DNA from: Enterobacterales bacterium
GTDB taxonomy: Bacteria > Pseudomonadota > Gammaproteobacteria > Enterobacterales > Enterobacteriaceae
Length of the DNA: 42,742 bases
Reading direction: 5' to 3'
Assembly: GCA_947478475.1 (NCBI GenBank)
Contig: CANJWD010000008.1
Coordinates: 1-42,742 of the forward strand
The notes beneath the pieces were generated by a model. The model was not told where the DNA came from, did no database searches, and saw only the letters and a list, made by a program, of their open reading frames with translations. The position numbers were made by a program, and so were the translations under genes. Numbering within the stretch: position 1 is the first letter of the stretch; each line of letters begins with the position of its first letter. This document shows, in pieces, positions 1 to 8,752 of this stretch.

Positions 1-44
1 GCAATCTGGTATCGTTGCCCTTCAGTTAGCTGCTGGTAGTTCAT
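1..44 (-). CDS. IS30-family transposase, N-terminal fragment cut by the window edge
   Basis: The reverse strand from 44 reads MNYQQLTEGQRYQI, the N-terminus typical of IS30-family DDE transposases (this segment begins the N-terminal helix-turn-helix that binds the terminal repeats). Only 14 codons lie inside the window, so the catalytic domain cannot be inspected. The family assignment rests on this short motif and on the identical copy at the right end. Confidence 0.6.
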   Translation of the reverse strand, partial: MNYQQLTEGQRYQI

Positions 45-146
45 GGTTACTCGCTCATCTTTGATCGGAGGAGCAGGATAGCTTATCAGCAGCTAACCTT
101 CACCTCACCATTATGACCGAGCGTTGCACTTATTATCTGAATTCGC
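1..146 (-). mobile_element. IS30-family insertion sequence, 5' terminal part (runs off window)
   Basis: Bases 1-146 are the exact reverse complement of bases 42596-42741 at the other end of the window. They contain the start of an IS30-type transposase gene reading leftward plus about 100 bp of upstream terminal sequence. The shared sequence stops at 146, which places the element's outer end there within a few bases. To its right, only about 65 bp remain before the end of trmB; the usual enterobacterial downstream neighbour yggL is not seen. Confidence 0.8.
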
Positions 147-211
147 CATCTTCTGATTCACTTGATAATCATTTCATAATTATTTGATGATCATCAGAGC
201 TCACTTGAGCG

Positions 212-937
212 TCATTGCACTCTTTCGAACATCAGGTCCCAAATGCCGTGTCCCAGACTCTGGCCACGCAGTTCAAATTTTGTCAGCGGGCGCCTCGCAG
301 GGCGTGGTACATAATTATTATTGCCAGATAAGTTACGGTACCCTTTAGCGGCGTGCATGATGGTTAGCATATGTTCGGCATAAGGCTGCCAGTCGGTGGC
401 CATATGGAAAATCCCCCCAATCTTTAGGGTGTGCCGTACCCGTTCAACAAATGTTTGCTGAACAATACGGCGCTTGTTATGTCGCGTTTTATGCCATGGA
501 TCAGGAAAAAACAGCTGAACCATGGTCAGCGAATCATCCGGGATCATATTTTCCAGCACCTCTACAGCATCGTGACAGATCACGCGCAGATTATTCAGAC
601 TGGCGTCGTTCGCTGCGTTCAGACAGGCTCCGACACCCGGTAAATGGACTTCAATGCCTAAAAAATTCTGTTGCGGGTTGCTGGCCGCCATCGCAACCAG
701 TGAGCCACCCATACCAAAGCCAATTTCCAGCACAACGGGTGCAACACGTGCAAACAGGTCGTTCATCCTGACAGGCAGAGCACTGTATTCTATCCCCATG
801 ACTGGACGATAATTATCCAGCGCCTGCCGTTGCCTGCTGCTTAATCTCCCCCTGCTGCGAACAAAACTGCGAATAGGGTGTTGTCGTATGCAGCCGGGCT
901 TATCAACTTTCGGCGCTATACTGTCATCTGTTGTCAT
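212..937 (-). CDS. trmB: tRNA (guanine-N7-)-methyltransferase TrmB
   Basis: A 241-residue protein, almost the length of E. coli TrmB (239). TrmB methylates G46 in the variable loop of many tRNAs using S-adenosylmethionine. The SAM-binding glycine motif is clear around residue 70 ([10 protein letters not shown]), followed by the conserved acidic strand (FLGIEVH) and the [13 protein letters not shown] segment diagnostic of the family. The C-terminus ends in WDLMFERV as in relatives. It is divergent from mutY, the usual enterobacterial arrangement, with a 167-bp gap holding the two promoters. The normal downstream neighbour yggL is replaced by the IS30-family element. Confidence 0.95.
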   Translation of the reverse strand: MTTDDSIAPKVDKPGCIRQHPIRSFVRSRGRLSSRQRQALDNYRPVMGIEYSALPVRMNDLFARVAPVVLEIGFGMGGSLVAMAASNPQQNFLGIEVHLPGVGACLNAANDASLNNLRVICHDAVEVLENMIPDDSLTMVQLFFPDPWHKTRHNKRRIVQQTFVERVRHTLKIGGIFHMATDWQPYAEHMLTIMHAAKGYRNLSGNNNYVPRPARRPLTKFELRGQSLGHGIWDLMFERVQ

Positions 938-1104
938 GGTGCTGTTTTTCCCTGAATCCGATTTTTCATTGAATCCGGTGTTTCATTGTAATGATCAGGC
1001 CGCTAACACATTGCAGTTTACAGTTCCCGCTACCCTGTGTTCCAATCCCGGTTTTAATTTAGAATAATCACCTTAAAATAATCACCGGACATGCGATAGC
1101 GCTT

Positions 1105-2202
1105 ATGATGCAATCAGAGCAATTCGCGCGAGGGGTGCTGGAATGGTACCACAGCTATGGCCGAAACAATTTGCCGTGGCAGCAGGATAAAACTGCCATG
1201 AAGGTCTGGCTGGCGGAGGTTATGCTGCAACAGACGCAGGTGGTTACCGTCATTCCCTATTTTCAGCGCTTTGTGGCTCGCTTTCCTGATATACAAACCC
1301 TGGCGGAGGCACCGCTGGATGAGGTGCTTCACCTCTGGACGGGCCTGGGTTATTACGCTCGTGCCAGAAATTTACATAAAGCGGCACAGATTATTGTTGC
1401 CCGGCACCAGGGCGTATTTCCGGTGACCTTTGATGCAGTCGCTGCACTGCCTGGTATTGGCCGTTCCACCGCTGGAGCGATTTTGTCACAGGCGATGGGG
1501 CAGCATTTTCCCATTCTTGATGGGAATGTGAAACGGGTTTTAGCGCGTTGTTATGCTATTTCCGGCTGGCCCGGTAAAAGAGCCGTGGAACAGACGCTGT
1601 GGCGCCTCAGTGAGGCGGTGACACCCGCCCACGACGTCGGTAATTTTAATCAGGCTATGATGGATCTGGGCGCCATGATTTGTACGCGATCCACGCCAAA
1701 ATGCGAGCTCTGCCCGCTTAATAGCCGTTGTATCGCCCGCGCCAGCGATAGCTGGTCACACTATCCGGGGAAAAAAATAAAATCTTCCATGCCAGAAAGA
1801 ACCGCCTGGTTTCTGCTGATGCAACATCATAATCACGTCTGGCTGGAGCAACGCCCTCCCTGCGGTATCTGGGGCGGTCTGTACTGCTTTCCACAGTTTA
1901 ACCAGCGGGAAGCGTTGCTGCGCTGGGTGCAACAAAGAGTGCAGCAAAGAGTGCAGCAAAAAAATATTTTGGGAGCAAAATTACAGGAACTCAATGCATT
2001 CCGTCATAATTTTAGTCATTTTCATCTGCATATCATACCGGTCTGGTTTAATCTCACCGCCAGCAAAACAGATATGGATGAAGGCAGGGGTCTTTGGTAC
2101 AACTTAGCGCAACCCTCTGTGGTGGGATTAGCAGCGCCTGTTGAGCGTTTGCTGCAACAGTTACTGAAAAAAAATTACTGGCAAAAAACAGCACGAAGTT
2201 AA
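1105..2202 (+). CDS. mutY: Adenine DNA glycosylase MutY
   Basis: MutY removes adenine mispaired with 8-oxoguanine and so prevents G:C to T:A transversions. At 365 residues it is slightly longer than E. coli MutY (350). Visible are the catalytic glutamate region (EVMLQQTQ, near residue 37), the helix-hairpin-helix [12 protein letters not shown] with the catalytic Asp further on ([14 protein letters not shown]), the 4Fe-4S loop with C-x6-C-x2-C-x5-C spacing ([17 protein letters not shown]), and the C-terminal NUDIX-like domain with FSHFH. The start is an ATGATG doublet; the first was chosen. Inside the C-terminal domain a 12-bp tandem duplication (around 1930-1960) gives the repeat [11 protein letters not shown], which accounts for part of the extra length. 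It leads a run with yggX and mltC. Confidence 0.96.
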   Translation: MMQSEQFARGVLEWYHSYGRNNLPWQQDKTAMKVWLAEVMLQQTQVVTVIPYFQRFVARFPDIQTLAEAPLDEVLHLWTGLGYYARARNLHKAAQIIVARHQGVFPVTFDAVAALPGIGRSTAGAILSQAMGQHFPILDGNVKRVLARCYAISGWPGKRAVEQTLWRLSEAVTPAHDVGNFNQAMMDLGAMICTRSTPKCELCPLNSRCIARASDSWSHYPGKKIKSSMPERTAWFLLMQHHNHVWLEQRPPCGIWGGLYCFPQFNQREALLRWVQQRVQQRVQQKNILGAKLQELNAFRHNFSHFHLHIIPVWFNLTASKTDMDEGRGLWYNLAQPSVVGLAAPVERLLQQLLKKNYWQKTARS

Positions 2203-2215
2203 CTGGAGAGTCACT

Positions 2216-2488
2216 ATGAGCAGGACGATTTTTTGCACATTCTTAAAACGGGATGCCGAAGGCCAGGATTTTCAGTCCTGGCCCGGTGCACTGGGTCAGC
2301 GTATTTATAACGAAATCTCCAAAGAGGCCTGGGCCGCCTGGCAGGCGAAACAAACCATGCTGATTAACGAAAAAAAACTGAGCATGATGCAACGGGAAGA
2401 TCGTCAGTTTCTGGAGCAGGAAATGATCAGTTTTTTATTTGAAAATAAAGAAATAGAAATAAAAGGATATGTACCGCCGGATCGATGA
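2216..2488 (+). CDS. yggX: Fe(2+)-trafficking / oxidative-damage protection protein YggX
   Basis: This 90-residue protein matches the YggX family in length and motifs ([16 protein letters not shown] with the conserved Cys7, then [13 protein letters not shown] and the C-terminal GYVPPD). YggX is a small cytoplasmic protein linked to iron traffic and to protection of Fe-S clusters; the biochemical mechanism is still debated in the literature. It starts 13 bp after mutY behind the ribosome-binding site CTGGAG, and mltC follows directly, the standard mutY-yggX-mltC order. Proximity to MutY, itself a 4Fe-4S enzyme, fits the shared oxidative-stress theme. Confidence 0.95.
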   Translation: MSRTIFCTFLKRDAEGQDFQSWPGALGQRIYNEISKEAWAAWQAKQTMLINEKKLSMMQREDRQFLEQEMISFLFENKEIEIKGYVPPDR

Positions 2489-2489
2489 T

Positions 2490-3575
2490 GTGAAGAAAAT
2501 CTTAGCGTTAGTTGTGATTTTTCCCTTATTGCTTTCTTGTTCAGGTGAGAAAGATCGGGATCAGAAAAAAACGCTCATTAAGGATACCAATGGATTTGAC
2601 ATCCTTATGGCCCAGTTCGCCCATAATATTGAAAATATCTGGGGGCTCAGTGAAGTTCTGATAGCCGGCCCGAAAGACTATGTTAAGTACTCCGATCACT
2701 ATCAGACTCGCAGCCATATCAATTTTGATTCCGGTACCATCACGGTCGAAACCATTGCTACCACTGAACCGGCAGCGCATTTGCGCCAGGCTATTATCAC
2801 CACTTTGTTAATGGGCGATGAACCCAGTGTTATGGATCTCTACTCTGATGCTAACGATATTCAGATTAGTCGTGAGCCATTTTTATATGGCCAGGTGTTG
2901 GCCAACAATGGCCAGCCGGTCCGCTGGGAGTGGCAGGCGGCGCAATTTGCAGACTGGCTGCTACAAAAAAAAACAGAAAAACGCACCGCGGGATTGCATG
3001 CAGTCTGGTCGGTGGCCATGCAACTGGTCCCCAACCACCTTGATAAACGTGCGCATAAATATCTGCCTTTTGTGCGCAAATCTGCGCAGAAATATGGTGT
3101 GGAAGAGTCGCTTATTCTGGCAATTATGCAAATTGAATCCAGCTTTAATCCTTATGCTGTCAGCAGTGCTAATGCGCTAGGTTTAATGCAGGTGGTGCAG
3201 CACAGCGCCGGGCGTGATGTATTTAAGATGAAAGGTCAATGGGGGCAGCCAGGTCGCGGTTATCTGTTCGATCCGGAAAATAATATTGATGCGGGCACGG
3301 CGTATCTCTCCATTTTGCAAAATAGTTATCTGGGTGATATTCAAAACGCTACCTCGCGCCGTTATGCCGTGATCACGGCTTATAATGGCGGCGCTGGCAG
3401 TGTATTGCGAGTATTTTCAAACGATAAAAATAAGGCGTTTGCCATCATTAACACGCTGTCATCCGGTGATGTTTTCCGGATACTATCCAGTAAACATCCC
3501 GCCAGCGAATCGCGTCGCTATCTGCTCAAAGTCAGAAATGCGCAAAGAAAGCACCGCTATCCGCAAAATAACTGA
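2490..3575 (+). CDS. mltC: Membrane-bound lytic murein transglycosylase C
   Basis: MltC is an outer-membrane lipoprotein that cleaves peptidoglycan glycan strands, forming 1,6-anhydromuramic acid. The chosen start is the GTG at 2490, two bases after the yggX stop, because it gives the family N-terminus ([17 protein letters not shown]) with the lipobox LLSC and a length of 361 residues against 359 in E. coli. The SLT domain is in the C-terminal half: [18 protein letters not shown] carries the catalytic Glu, followed by ALGLMQVV and AYNGG. The gene ends in an 11-bp tandem duplication at 3571-3592. nupG, the usual downstream neighbour in E. coli, is absent; tRNA-Phe follows. Confidence 0.94.
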   Translation: MKKILALVVIFPLLLSCSGEKDRDQKKTLIKDTNGFDILMAQFAHNIENIWGLSEVLIAGPKDYVKYSDHYQTRSHINFDSGTITVETIATTEPAAHLRQAIITTLLMGDEPSVMDLYSDANDIQISREPFLYGQVLANNGQPVRWEWQAAQFADWLLQKKTEKRTAGLHAVWSVAMQLVPNHLDKRAHKYLPFVRKSAQKYGVEESLILAIMQIESSFNPYAVSSANALGLMQVVQHSAGRDVFKMKGQWGQPGRGYLFDPENNIDAGTAYLSILQNSYLGDIQNATSRRYAVITAYNGGAGSVLRVFSNDKNKAFAIINTLSSGDVFRILSSKHPASESRRYLLKVRNAQRKHRYPQNN

Positions 3576-3592
3576 CGGAAAACTGACGAAAA
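3571..3592 (+). repeat. 11-bp tandem duplication at the mltC stop
   Basis: The unit ACTGACGGAAA occurs twice in a row, the second copy with one mismatch. The first copy overlaps the mltC stop codon (TAA followed by CTGA). It is one of many short tandem copies lying across gene ends in this window. Confidence 0.7.
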
Positions 3593-3627
3593 ATAGAGCA
3601 ACCGGGCTCCCGTGTGACAAAAACCGA

Positions 3628-3656
3628 TTGACGGCTTATGGTCAATACGGTTTAAT
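3628..3656 (+). promoter_or_regulatory. Sigma-70 promoter of tRNA-Phe
   Basis: TTGACG at 3628-3633 and TTTAAT at 3651-3656 are separated by exactly 17 bp and are followed by a G+C-rich discriminator (GCGCCC), as expected for a stable-RNA promoter under growth-rate control. The mature tRNA begins 10 bp downstream. Confidence 0.75.
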
Positions 3657-3666
3657 GCGCCCGACT

Positions 3667-3742
3667 GCCCGGATAGCTCAGTCGGTAGAGCAGGGGACTG
3701 AAAATCCCCGTGTCCTTGGTTCGATTCCGAGTCCGGGCACCA
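3667..3742 (+). tRNA. pheV: tRNA-Phe (GAA)
   Basis: The 76-nt sequence folds into a standard cloverleaf. The acceptor stem GCCCGGA pairs with TCCGGGC, the D-loop is AGCTCAGTCGGTAGAGC, the anticodon stem GGGGA/TCCCC encloses CTGAAAA with anticodon GAA, the T-arm contains TTCGATT, and the 3' CCA is encoded. A run of six T follows at once and probably serves in termination. The symbol follows E. coli, where pheV lies in the same general region; pheU is an equally possible name. Confidence 0.97.
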
Positions 3743-3906
3743 TTTTTTAGTTATGTGCCTGTGATAGCTGCTCTGTTTTATAGCGTTACTGTGCACTGTT
3801 ATAAGGTATTTGCTCTCTCTTCCCCCATACTTCCTATATACAGCCAGATTGCCCGGCTGCGAAAATATATGCCCCGTCGTAATACCAGAGCAAAATGGAG
3901 TTGTTC

Positions 3907-3930
3907 TATGAGAATTGTTGTATGAGAATT
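3907..3930 (+). repeat. 14-bp tandem duplication carrying start codons
   Basis: TATGAGAATTGTTG is followed directly by TATGAGAATTATTT. Each copy contains an ATG and a weak GAG motif. They lie immediately in front of the chosen start at 3936 and make the true start ambiguous. Confidence 0.6.
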
Positions 3931-3935
3931 ATTTT

Positions 3936-4427
3936 ATGAAAATGTGTCGAAATGTTGCGTATGCGCTCACCGCTACCCTGACCTGCCTGACGGGATTTTC
4001 CCTGCACGTACTGGATGTGGAAATCTTAGAGAAATGGCTAACCGGTCAGCCTATTGGGATGAGTTATTCTTTGTCCGTGAACCTCGTGGCTGCGCTCACG
4101 TCGATCGAAGTTGGTATGGGACTGGTCCTGTTATATGGACTCATTCGCCCGATGCTGACGCGGCAAAGTTTGATTGCGCGTAGTTTGGTGATGACATTGC
4201 TGCTGTTGGCAAGCCAGGGCCGCTTGCTCAGGCAGCCCGTCATGAATCAGATAGTTAACTCACCCATAGTTGGTGGTCTGAAATGGCAATTGTTGGTGCA
4301 CGACCTCGTCCCATGGCTAATCTGGATGTTGATGTGTCTGGTTCTGGTGTGGGCCTATGAGCGGTTTATCCAGCCGGTGGCCGTCAGATCACGTTTTGCG
4401 TCAGACACTCACTCAGTTTCGCAATGA
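3936..4427 (+). CDS. Hypothetical inner-membrane protein, four predicted TM segments
   Basis: I do not recognise this 163-residue protein. Hydrophobic stretches lie at about residues 7-25, 44-70, 79-98 and 119-141, so four membrane spans are likely. The positively charged loop near residue 71 (RPMLTRQ) and the tail (residues 142-163, polar) suggest a small integral inner-membrane protein. The ATG at 3936 was chosen because it gives MKMCRN followed by a signal-like hydrophobic segment. Upstream starts are possible because the start region is a 14-bp tandem duplication of TATGAGAATT at 3907-3930, each copy with its own ATG. It stands alone between tRNA-Phe and yciC. No catalytic motif is visible. 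Confidence 0.7.
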   Translation: MKMCRNVAYALTATLTCLTGFSLHVLDVEILEKWLTGQPIGMSYSLSVNLVAALTSIEVGMGLVLLYGLIRPMLTRQSLIARSLVMTLLLLASQGRLLRQPVMNQIVNSPIVGGLKWQLLVHDLVPWLIWMLMCLVLVWAYERFIQPVAVRSRFASDTHSVSQ

Positions 4428-4629
4428 AATATCTTCAGCCATTCGTTCATTTTGGTATAACCCGATTTAGTCAGAAGACGGGCTGACCTCTGATAGCCCT
4501 TCGCACTTTTCTCTTTTCATCTTTCTGCCATTTTCCTTTTTCCTTCGATGGGCGAAACTCGTGAGTGAGTGATAACTGAGATACAATGCTGCATGGTGTT
4601 ATTCCATTGTGATTTTTCAAGGAGTTTTC

Positions 4630-5382
4630 ATGCCCATCACGGTTACTGTATTGTATCGGGACAGTTTTTATTTTTTACGTAATAATTTAGCCAGCATTCT
4701 GTTGCTGATTCTGTCAGGCGCACTTATCAACGTCATGCTGAACCTGATCTTACTTCCTGATAATGAGCAATTAAAAATATTGAGTGCAATATTCAAAGAT
4801 ATTTCATCACAGAATTACCTTCATTTCGGAGAAATTTTTCAGAATATGTCGCCGGAAGAGCGGATGGTGTTACTTAAGGCTGCGGTAGCTGAGACATTTT
4901 CTTCGCTGGTCGGCAATGTATTGCTGGCAGGTGGCCTGTTGACACTGATTAGCCTGGTTTCGCAAGGCCGCAGAGTAAGCGCGTTGCAGGCTATTAGCCT
5001 CTCTGTGCCCATACTGCCACGGCTATCATTGTTAATTTTCACGGTCACTGTGTTGATTCAGTTTGGTTTGAGTTTATGGATTGTTCCAGGAATAGCTATT
5101 GCGGTGGCAGTTTCCCTGACACCTGTGATTATAGCTAATGAAAAAACAGGGGTTTTTATTTCGATAAAAAACAGCGCAAAATTAGCCTTTGCGAATGTTC
5201 ATCTGATAGTGCCAGCCATAATATTATGGCTGGTGGCAAAGCTACTGCTGCTACTGGTTGCCCGACTATTGGCACAGCCACCGATGGCTATCTCATTAAT
5301 ATTGAGTATAACAAATAATATGATTTCTGCTTTGCTGTTGGTTTATCTGTTTCGTCTTTATATGCTATTGCGTAATGAATAG
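4630..5382 (+). CDS. yciC: UPF0259 inner-membrane protein YciC
   Basis: A 250-residue polytopic membrane protein close in length and sequence to E. coli YciC. Landmarks include [19 protein letters not shown] at the start, the QNMSPEE motif before residue 90, GNVLLAGG, the RVSALQAI loop and the C-terminal [14 protein letters not shown]. Its precise function is unknown; the family is confined to enterobacteria and relatives. AAGGAG at 4619-4624 gives a strong ribosome-binding site for the ATG at 4630. It precedes yciB and yciA as in E. coli. The 202 bp in front of it contain no gene that I can see. Confidence 0.93.
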   Translation: MPITVTVLYRDSFYFLRNNLASILLLILSGALINVMLNLILLPDNEQLKILSAIFKDISSQNYLHFGEIFQNMSPEERMVLLKAAVAETFSSLVGNVLLAGGLLTLISLVSQGRRVSALQAISLSVPILPRLSLLIFTVTVLIQFGLSLWIVPGIAIAVAVSLTPVIIANEKTGVFISIKNSAKLAFANVHLIVPAIILWLVAKLLLLLVARLLAQPPMAISLILSITNNMISALLLVYLFRLYMLLRNE

Positions 5383-5441
5383 ATCAATAATGCTTTCCGA
5401 ATCCGCTATAATCTGGTTATGAATAGATAATGGAATGATTG

Positions 5442-5972
5442 ATGAAGCCTCTTTTAGATCTTTTCCCGCTGCTGGTGTTTTTTATTTTCTACAAAATGTA
5501 CGATATTTACTTTGCTTCTGCTGCGCTGATTGCGGCAACCGCGCTGGTTTTGTGTTTTTGCTGGCTTAAGTATCGCAAGGTAGAAAAAATGGCTCTCGTG
5601 ACCTTTGTTATGGTTGCCATCTTCGGTACCCTGACCCTGGTTTTCCATAACGACCTGTTTATCAAGTGGAAAGTCACCGTGTTTTACGCACTGTTTGCAG
5701 CAGCGCTGCTAGTCAGCCAGTGGGTGCTGAAAAAGCCACTGCTGCAGAGGATGCTGGGGAAGGAGCTTGTCTTGTCAGATGACATCTGGGGCAGGCTGAA
5801 TACGGCGTGGGCGGGCTTCTTTTTGGCATGCGGTACTGTCAATGTCTATGTTGCTTTTTGGCTGCCGCAAGAGACATGGGTTAACTTTAAAGTGTTTGGT
5901 CTGTCAGCATTGACACTGCTATTTACTTTGTTATCTGGTGTTTATATTTATCGCCATGTGTCGAAATGTTAA
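5442..5972 (+). CDS. yciB: Inner-membrane septation protein A / YciB
   Basis: A 176-residue inner-membrane protein with five hydrophobic segments. YciB (IspZ) affects cell-envelope synthesis and septation. Family marks are [51 protein letters not shown] and the end [10 protein letters not shown]. coli YciB continues after YIYRH with a polar tail of several residues; here the tail is only VSKC, because the stop lies within a 15-bp tandem repeat (5959-6003). TATAAT at 5407-5412 is a possible -10 box without a convincing -35. The ATG at 5442 follows relatives. Confidence 0.93.
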   Translation: MKPLLDLFPLLVFFIFYKMYDIYFASAALIAATALVLCFCWLKYRKVEKMALVTFVMVAIFGTLTLVFHNDLFIKWKVTVFYALFAAALLVSQWVLKKPLLQRMLGKELVLSDDIWGRLNTAWAGFFLACGTVNVYVAFWLPQETWVNFKVFGLSALTLLFTLLSGVYIYRHVSKC

Positions 5973-6003
5973 ATGTCGAAATGTTAAATCTCGAAACTCT
6001 AAA
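5959..6003 (+). repeat. 15-bp tandem triplication over the yciB stop
   Basis: TGTCGAAATGTTAAA is present at 5959-5973 and 5974-5988, with a degenerate third copy at 5989-6003. The yciB stop (TAA, 5970-5972) lies inside the first copy, so the stop codon itself has been multiplied. Confidence 0.85.
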
Positions 6004-6055
6004 TATGGTCTGCGCTTCCACCCGCATGTGAACACTGATTTTTAATCAGAGGCCA

Positions 6056-6100
6056 CATATCATGGATCAACATATCATGGATCAACATATCATGGATCAA
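6056..6100 (+). repeat. 15-bp tandem triplication carrying the yciA start codon
   Basis: CATATCATGGATCAA occurs three times head to tail at 6056-6070, 6071-6085 and 6086-6100. Each copy brings an in-frame ATG (6062, 6077, 6092). The multiplication adds the residues MDQHI twice to the N-terminus of YciA. Confidence 0.95.
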
Positions 6101-6523
6101 CAGGAAATTTTACCCAATGGAGAACTGGTACTGCGTACTTTAGCAATGCCAGCAGATACTAACGCTAATGGTGACGTTTTTGGCGGATGGCTGATGTCAC
6201 AAATGGACCTTGGCGGCGCGCTCCTCGCTAAAGAGATAGCGCGTGGGCGTGTTGTCACAGTGCGGGTTGACGGAATGAGTTTTCTCAGTCCTGTTGCTAT
6301 TGGTGATGTGGTCTGTTGTTACGCCCGCTGTGTCAAAACCGGTAACAGCTCCATTACCGTTAATATCGAGGTGTGGATAAAAAAAATCTCTTCTTCGCCC
6401 ATGGGGCAGCGTTATCGCGCCACTGAAGCGGTATTTACTTACGTCGCGGTGGACAATCGCGGTAAGTCTTACCCGCTGCCCTCTGAGAAACGCAATTTTC
6501 AGGCTGATATCTCCACAGAATGA
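6062..6523 (+). CDS. yciA: Acyl-CoA thioesterase YciA
   Basis: YciA hydrolyses a broad range of acyl-CoA thioesters and belongs to the hotdog-fold thioesterases. The signature LRTLAMPADTNANGDVFGGW with the catalytic Asp is near residues 23-42, followed by RVVTVRVDGMSFL, VGDVVCCYARC-type strand and INIEVW-like segments. The protein is 153 residues against about 132 in E. coli. The excess comes from the triplicated start (MDQHIMDQHIMDQQ) and a longer polar C-terminus. The first ATG (6062) was chosen since AGAGG lies 9 bp upstream; initiation at 6077 or 6092 would also give active-looking proteins. tonB, the usual neighbour, is absent. Confidence 0.93.
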   Translation: MDQHIMDQHIMDQQEILPNGELVLRTLAMPADTNANGDVFGGWLMSQMDLGGALLAKEIARGRVVTVRVDGMSFLSPVAIGDVVCCYARCVKTGNSSITVNIEVWIKKISSSPMGQRYRATEAVFTYVAVDNRGKSYPLPSEKRNFQADISTE

Positions 6524-6537
6524 TAGCGACTGATTGT

Positions 6538-6653
6538 TATACCCTTCGTTCCTGACGGTGCAGCAAGGCGGCAGTAAACGAATCCCGATGCGCTGACTAA
6601 AGTCAGTGATTCGGGTGAGCTAACGCCGCTGCAACTTCAAGTGCGAAGGATAT
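6538..6653. repeat. ERIC-like palindromic intergenic repeat
   Basis: The element starts TATACCCTTCG and ends CGAAGGATAT, so its outer ends form an inverted repeat with one mismatch. It carries the internal blocks GCAGCAAGGCGGC, ACGAATCCC, GTCAGTGATTCGGGTGAGC and GCAACTTCAAG in the order known for the enterobacterial repetitive intergenic consensus found in Yersinia, Photorhabdus and others. The length of about 116 bp is near the standard 127. It lies between yciA and glgX, and its right end supplies the last codons of glgX. Confidence 0.82.
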
Positions 6654-8673
6654 GGCAGGCGTGTAACACCGGAGCGATAGTAGCAGTGCCGTTGACCAGT
6701 ACACACAGTGAGTGTGCGTCAGCCAGCAGTTTTTTTGGTGTTGTTCCATGAACGGTATGCGCACCGGAAAGGGCTGGTATCCATTCTCCTTCTGGTAACT
6801 GCATTTCATACGGGTCGTCAGAGGCATTAATTACCACCAGCCACCGTTGCGAGAGAAGAATTTGTAGCCGTTGTTGCGCCACCAGTTCCCATGTCCGGGT
6901 CGTCAGCCTCTGTCCGCAACTATCCAGCCATAGCACGTGATGACCATCATCCTGCCACCACTGATCTGTTATCAGTGCCGGTATCTGCTGCCGTAAACGA
7001 ATTAAAGCCGCCGTAAAATGCGTCAGCTCTTGATCCGCACATTCCCAGTGCAGCCAGGTTGTTTCATTATCCTGACAATAAGCATTGTTGTTGCCCTGCT
7101 GGCTGTGGCCATGTTCATCCCCTGCCAGCAACATCGGTGTCCCCTGGGATAGCAGTAGGGTGCCAAGGAGTGCGCGCTGGAGTGTTTTGCGTTTTTTCCA
7201 GGTAGCATCGTCGGCGGCCAGCCCTTCCGTCCCCTGATTATTACTGATGTTATTATCGTGGCCATCGCGGTTATCTTCACCATTTGCCCGATTGTGTTTC
7301 TGATTGAAACAGAGCAGATCCAGCAGAGTAAAGCCATCATGGGCGGTCAAAAAATTAATGGTGGCCGCAGGTGAGCGCCCCATGGAATTAAAGTGATCGT
7401 CTGAAGCGGCAAAACGCCGGGCAAACAGCCCTAACGGGAGAGAACCACGTAGCCAAAAATGACGCATGGCATCACGATATTGATTATTCCACTCAGCAAA
7501 TCGTCCGGGGAACTGTCCCAGTTGATATCCCCCCAGGCCAATATCCCACGGTTCGACAATCAATTTGCAGTGGGCAAGGCGGCGCTCTGTTAACAGTGCT
7601 ATCAACAGTGGTGCGTCAGATTTAAAATCCGGAGTACGTCCCAGCAGCGTGCCTAAATCAAAGCGAAAACCGTCTATATGGCAGCTTTCAACCCAGTAAC
7701 AGAGGCAGTCGATGACCCAGTGTATTATCGGTGGCGTGTCGAGCCTTAGTGCGTTACCACAGCCGGTCAGATTGTCATACTCTCCCTCTGTGTTCTGCCA
7801 GTAGTAGCTGGCATTATCAATGCCGCGCAGGGAGAGCGTCGGGCCTGAAATATCCAGTTCAGCACTATGGTTAAACACCACGTCCAGTATTACTTCAATA
7901 CCGGCGCTATGCAGCGCTTTGACCGCCGTGCACAGTTCTGATAACGCGGAAACGCCGGTCTGTTGCCCACAGGCATAACGGGGTTCTACAGCATAGGGAG
8001 CCAGCACATTGTAGCCCCAGTAGTTGTTTAATTTCAGTCGCTGTAAATGGGGTTCGTTGGCATGTTGCTGAATGGGTAATAATTCGAGTGCGGTTACCCC
8101 TAACTGTTTTAGATAATTAATCATTACCGGATGAGCCAGCGCTGCATAACTGCCGCGCAATACCTCAGGGATCTCAGGGTGGAGTTGCGTCAGGCCGCGG
8201 ACATGAGCTTCATAAATGACGGTGCGTCCCCAGGGAATATTGGGCGGGCAGTCACCCTGCCAGTCATAGTTTTCATTTGTCACGACGCATTTTGGCATGG
8301 CGGCGGCGCTATCTTGCGGATCGGGAGTATCGAATCCACCGTGCAGGCGTGGATCGTCCCTGAGATCGCCCGCCACCGCCCTGGCACAAGGGTCGAGCAA
8401 CAATTTTTGTCGGTTGAAACGGTGGCCTGCCTGCGGATCGAAGGGCCCGGACACCCTAAAGCCATAACGCTGACCCGGCTGCCCGGCAGGCAGATAACCG
8501 TGCCAGATGTCACCGCTACGAGCCGGCAGGGAAAGACATTCCTCCTTTCCCGCCGCATCAAATAAACAGAGTTCAACCTGCTGCGCATGGGCTGAAAACA
8601 GCGCGAAATTGATACCCTGGCCATCAAAATGTGCGCCCAGCGGCGCTGATTTACCTGCTTTGAGTCTCCCCAT
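6637..8673 (-). CDS. glgX: Glycogen debranching enzyme GlgX
   Basis: GlgX hydrolyses alpha-1,6 branches of limit dextrins left by glycogen phosphorylase. It has an N-terminal CBM48-like region followed by a GH13 barrel. The catalytic triad is visible at D339 ([11 protein letters not shown]), E374 (VEPWDIG) and D446 ([10 protein letters not shown]), close to the E. coli positions 336, 371 and 443; conserved [10 protein letters not shown] lies at about 261-270. It is 678 residues against 657 in E. coli. The extra C-terminal residues (ending HILRT) are encoded by the ERIC-like repeat, which also supplies the stop. It follows glgB on the minus strand after a tandem-repeat spacer. glgC, glgA and glgP, normally downstream, are absent. 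Confidence 0.95.
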   Translation of the reverse strand: MGRLKAGKSAPLGAHFDGQGINFALFSAHAQQVELCLFDAAGKEECLSLPARSGDIWHGYLPAGQPGQRYGFRVSGPFDPQAGHRFNRQKLLLDPCARAVAGDLRDDPRLHGGFDTPDPQDSAAAMPKCVVTNENYDWQGDCPPNIPWGRTVIYEAHVRGLTQLHPEIPEVLRGSYAALAHPVMINYLKQLGVTALELLPIQQHANEPHLQRLKLNNYWGYNVLAPYAVEPRYACGQQTGVSALSELCTAVKALHSAGIEVILDVVFNHSAELDISGPTLSLRGIDNASYYWQNTEGEYDNLTGCGNALRLDTPPIIHWVIDCLCYWVESCHIDGFRFDLGTLLGRTPDFKSDAPLLIALLTERRLAHCKLIVEPWDIGLGGYQLGQFPGRFAEWNNQYRDAMRHFWLRGSLPLGLFARRFAASDDHFNSMGRSPAATINFLTAHDGFTLLDLLCFNQKHNRANGEDNRDGHDNNISNNQGTEGLAADDATWKKRKTLQRALLGTLLLSQGTPMLLAGDEHGHSQQGNNNAYCQDNETTWLHWECADQELTHFTAALIRLRQQIPALITDQWWQDDGHHVLWLDSCGQRLTTRTWELVAQQRLQILLSQRWLVVINASDDPYEMQLPEGEWIPALSGAHTVHGTTPKKLLADAHSLCVLVNGTATIAPVLHACHILRT

Positions 8674-8677
8674 TTAT

Positions 8678-8752
8678 TTATTGTTTTCCAATCTATTGTT
8701 TTACCATCTATTGCCTTCCTATCTATTGTGCTTCCTATCTATTGTGCTTCCC
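8678..8752 (-). repeat. Tandem repeat (about 16-bp unit) across the glgB stop / glgX start junction
   Basis: On the minus strand GAAGCACAATAGATAG occurs twice exactly, followed by three decayed copies (GAAGGCAATAG, AAAACAATAG, GAAAACAATAAATAA) leading to the glgX ATG. The first copy contains the last codons and stop of glgB (GAA GCA CAA TAG). Each unit brings a GGAAG-like ribosome-binding motif and a TAG triplet. Confidence 0.88.

Noticed and set aside
3667-4427. Genomic island or prophage attached at tRNA-Phe
   Set aside because: No integrase, no duplicated tRNA 3' end that I could find, and housekeeping genes follow directly.
6538-6653. Intrinsic terminator or small RNA gene between yciA and glgX
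   Set aside because: The full block order fits the ERIC-type repeat; it may stop or stabilise transcripts, but the repeat explanation covers the whole 116 bp.
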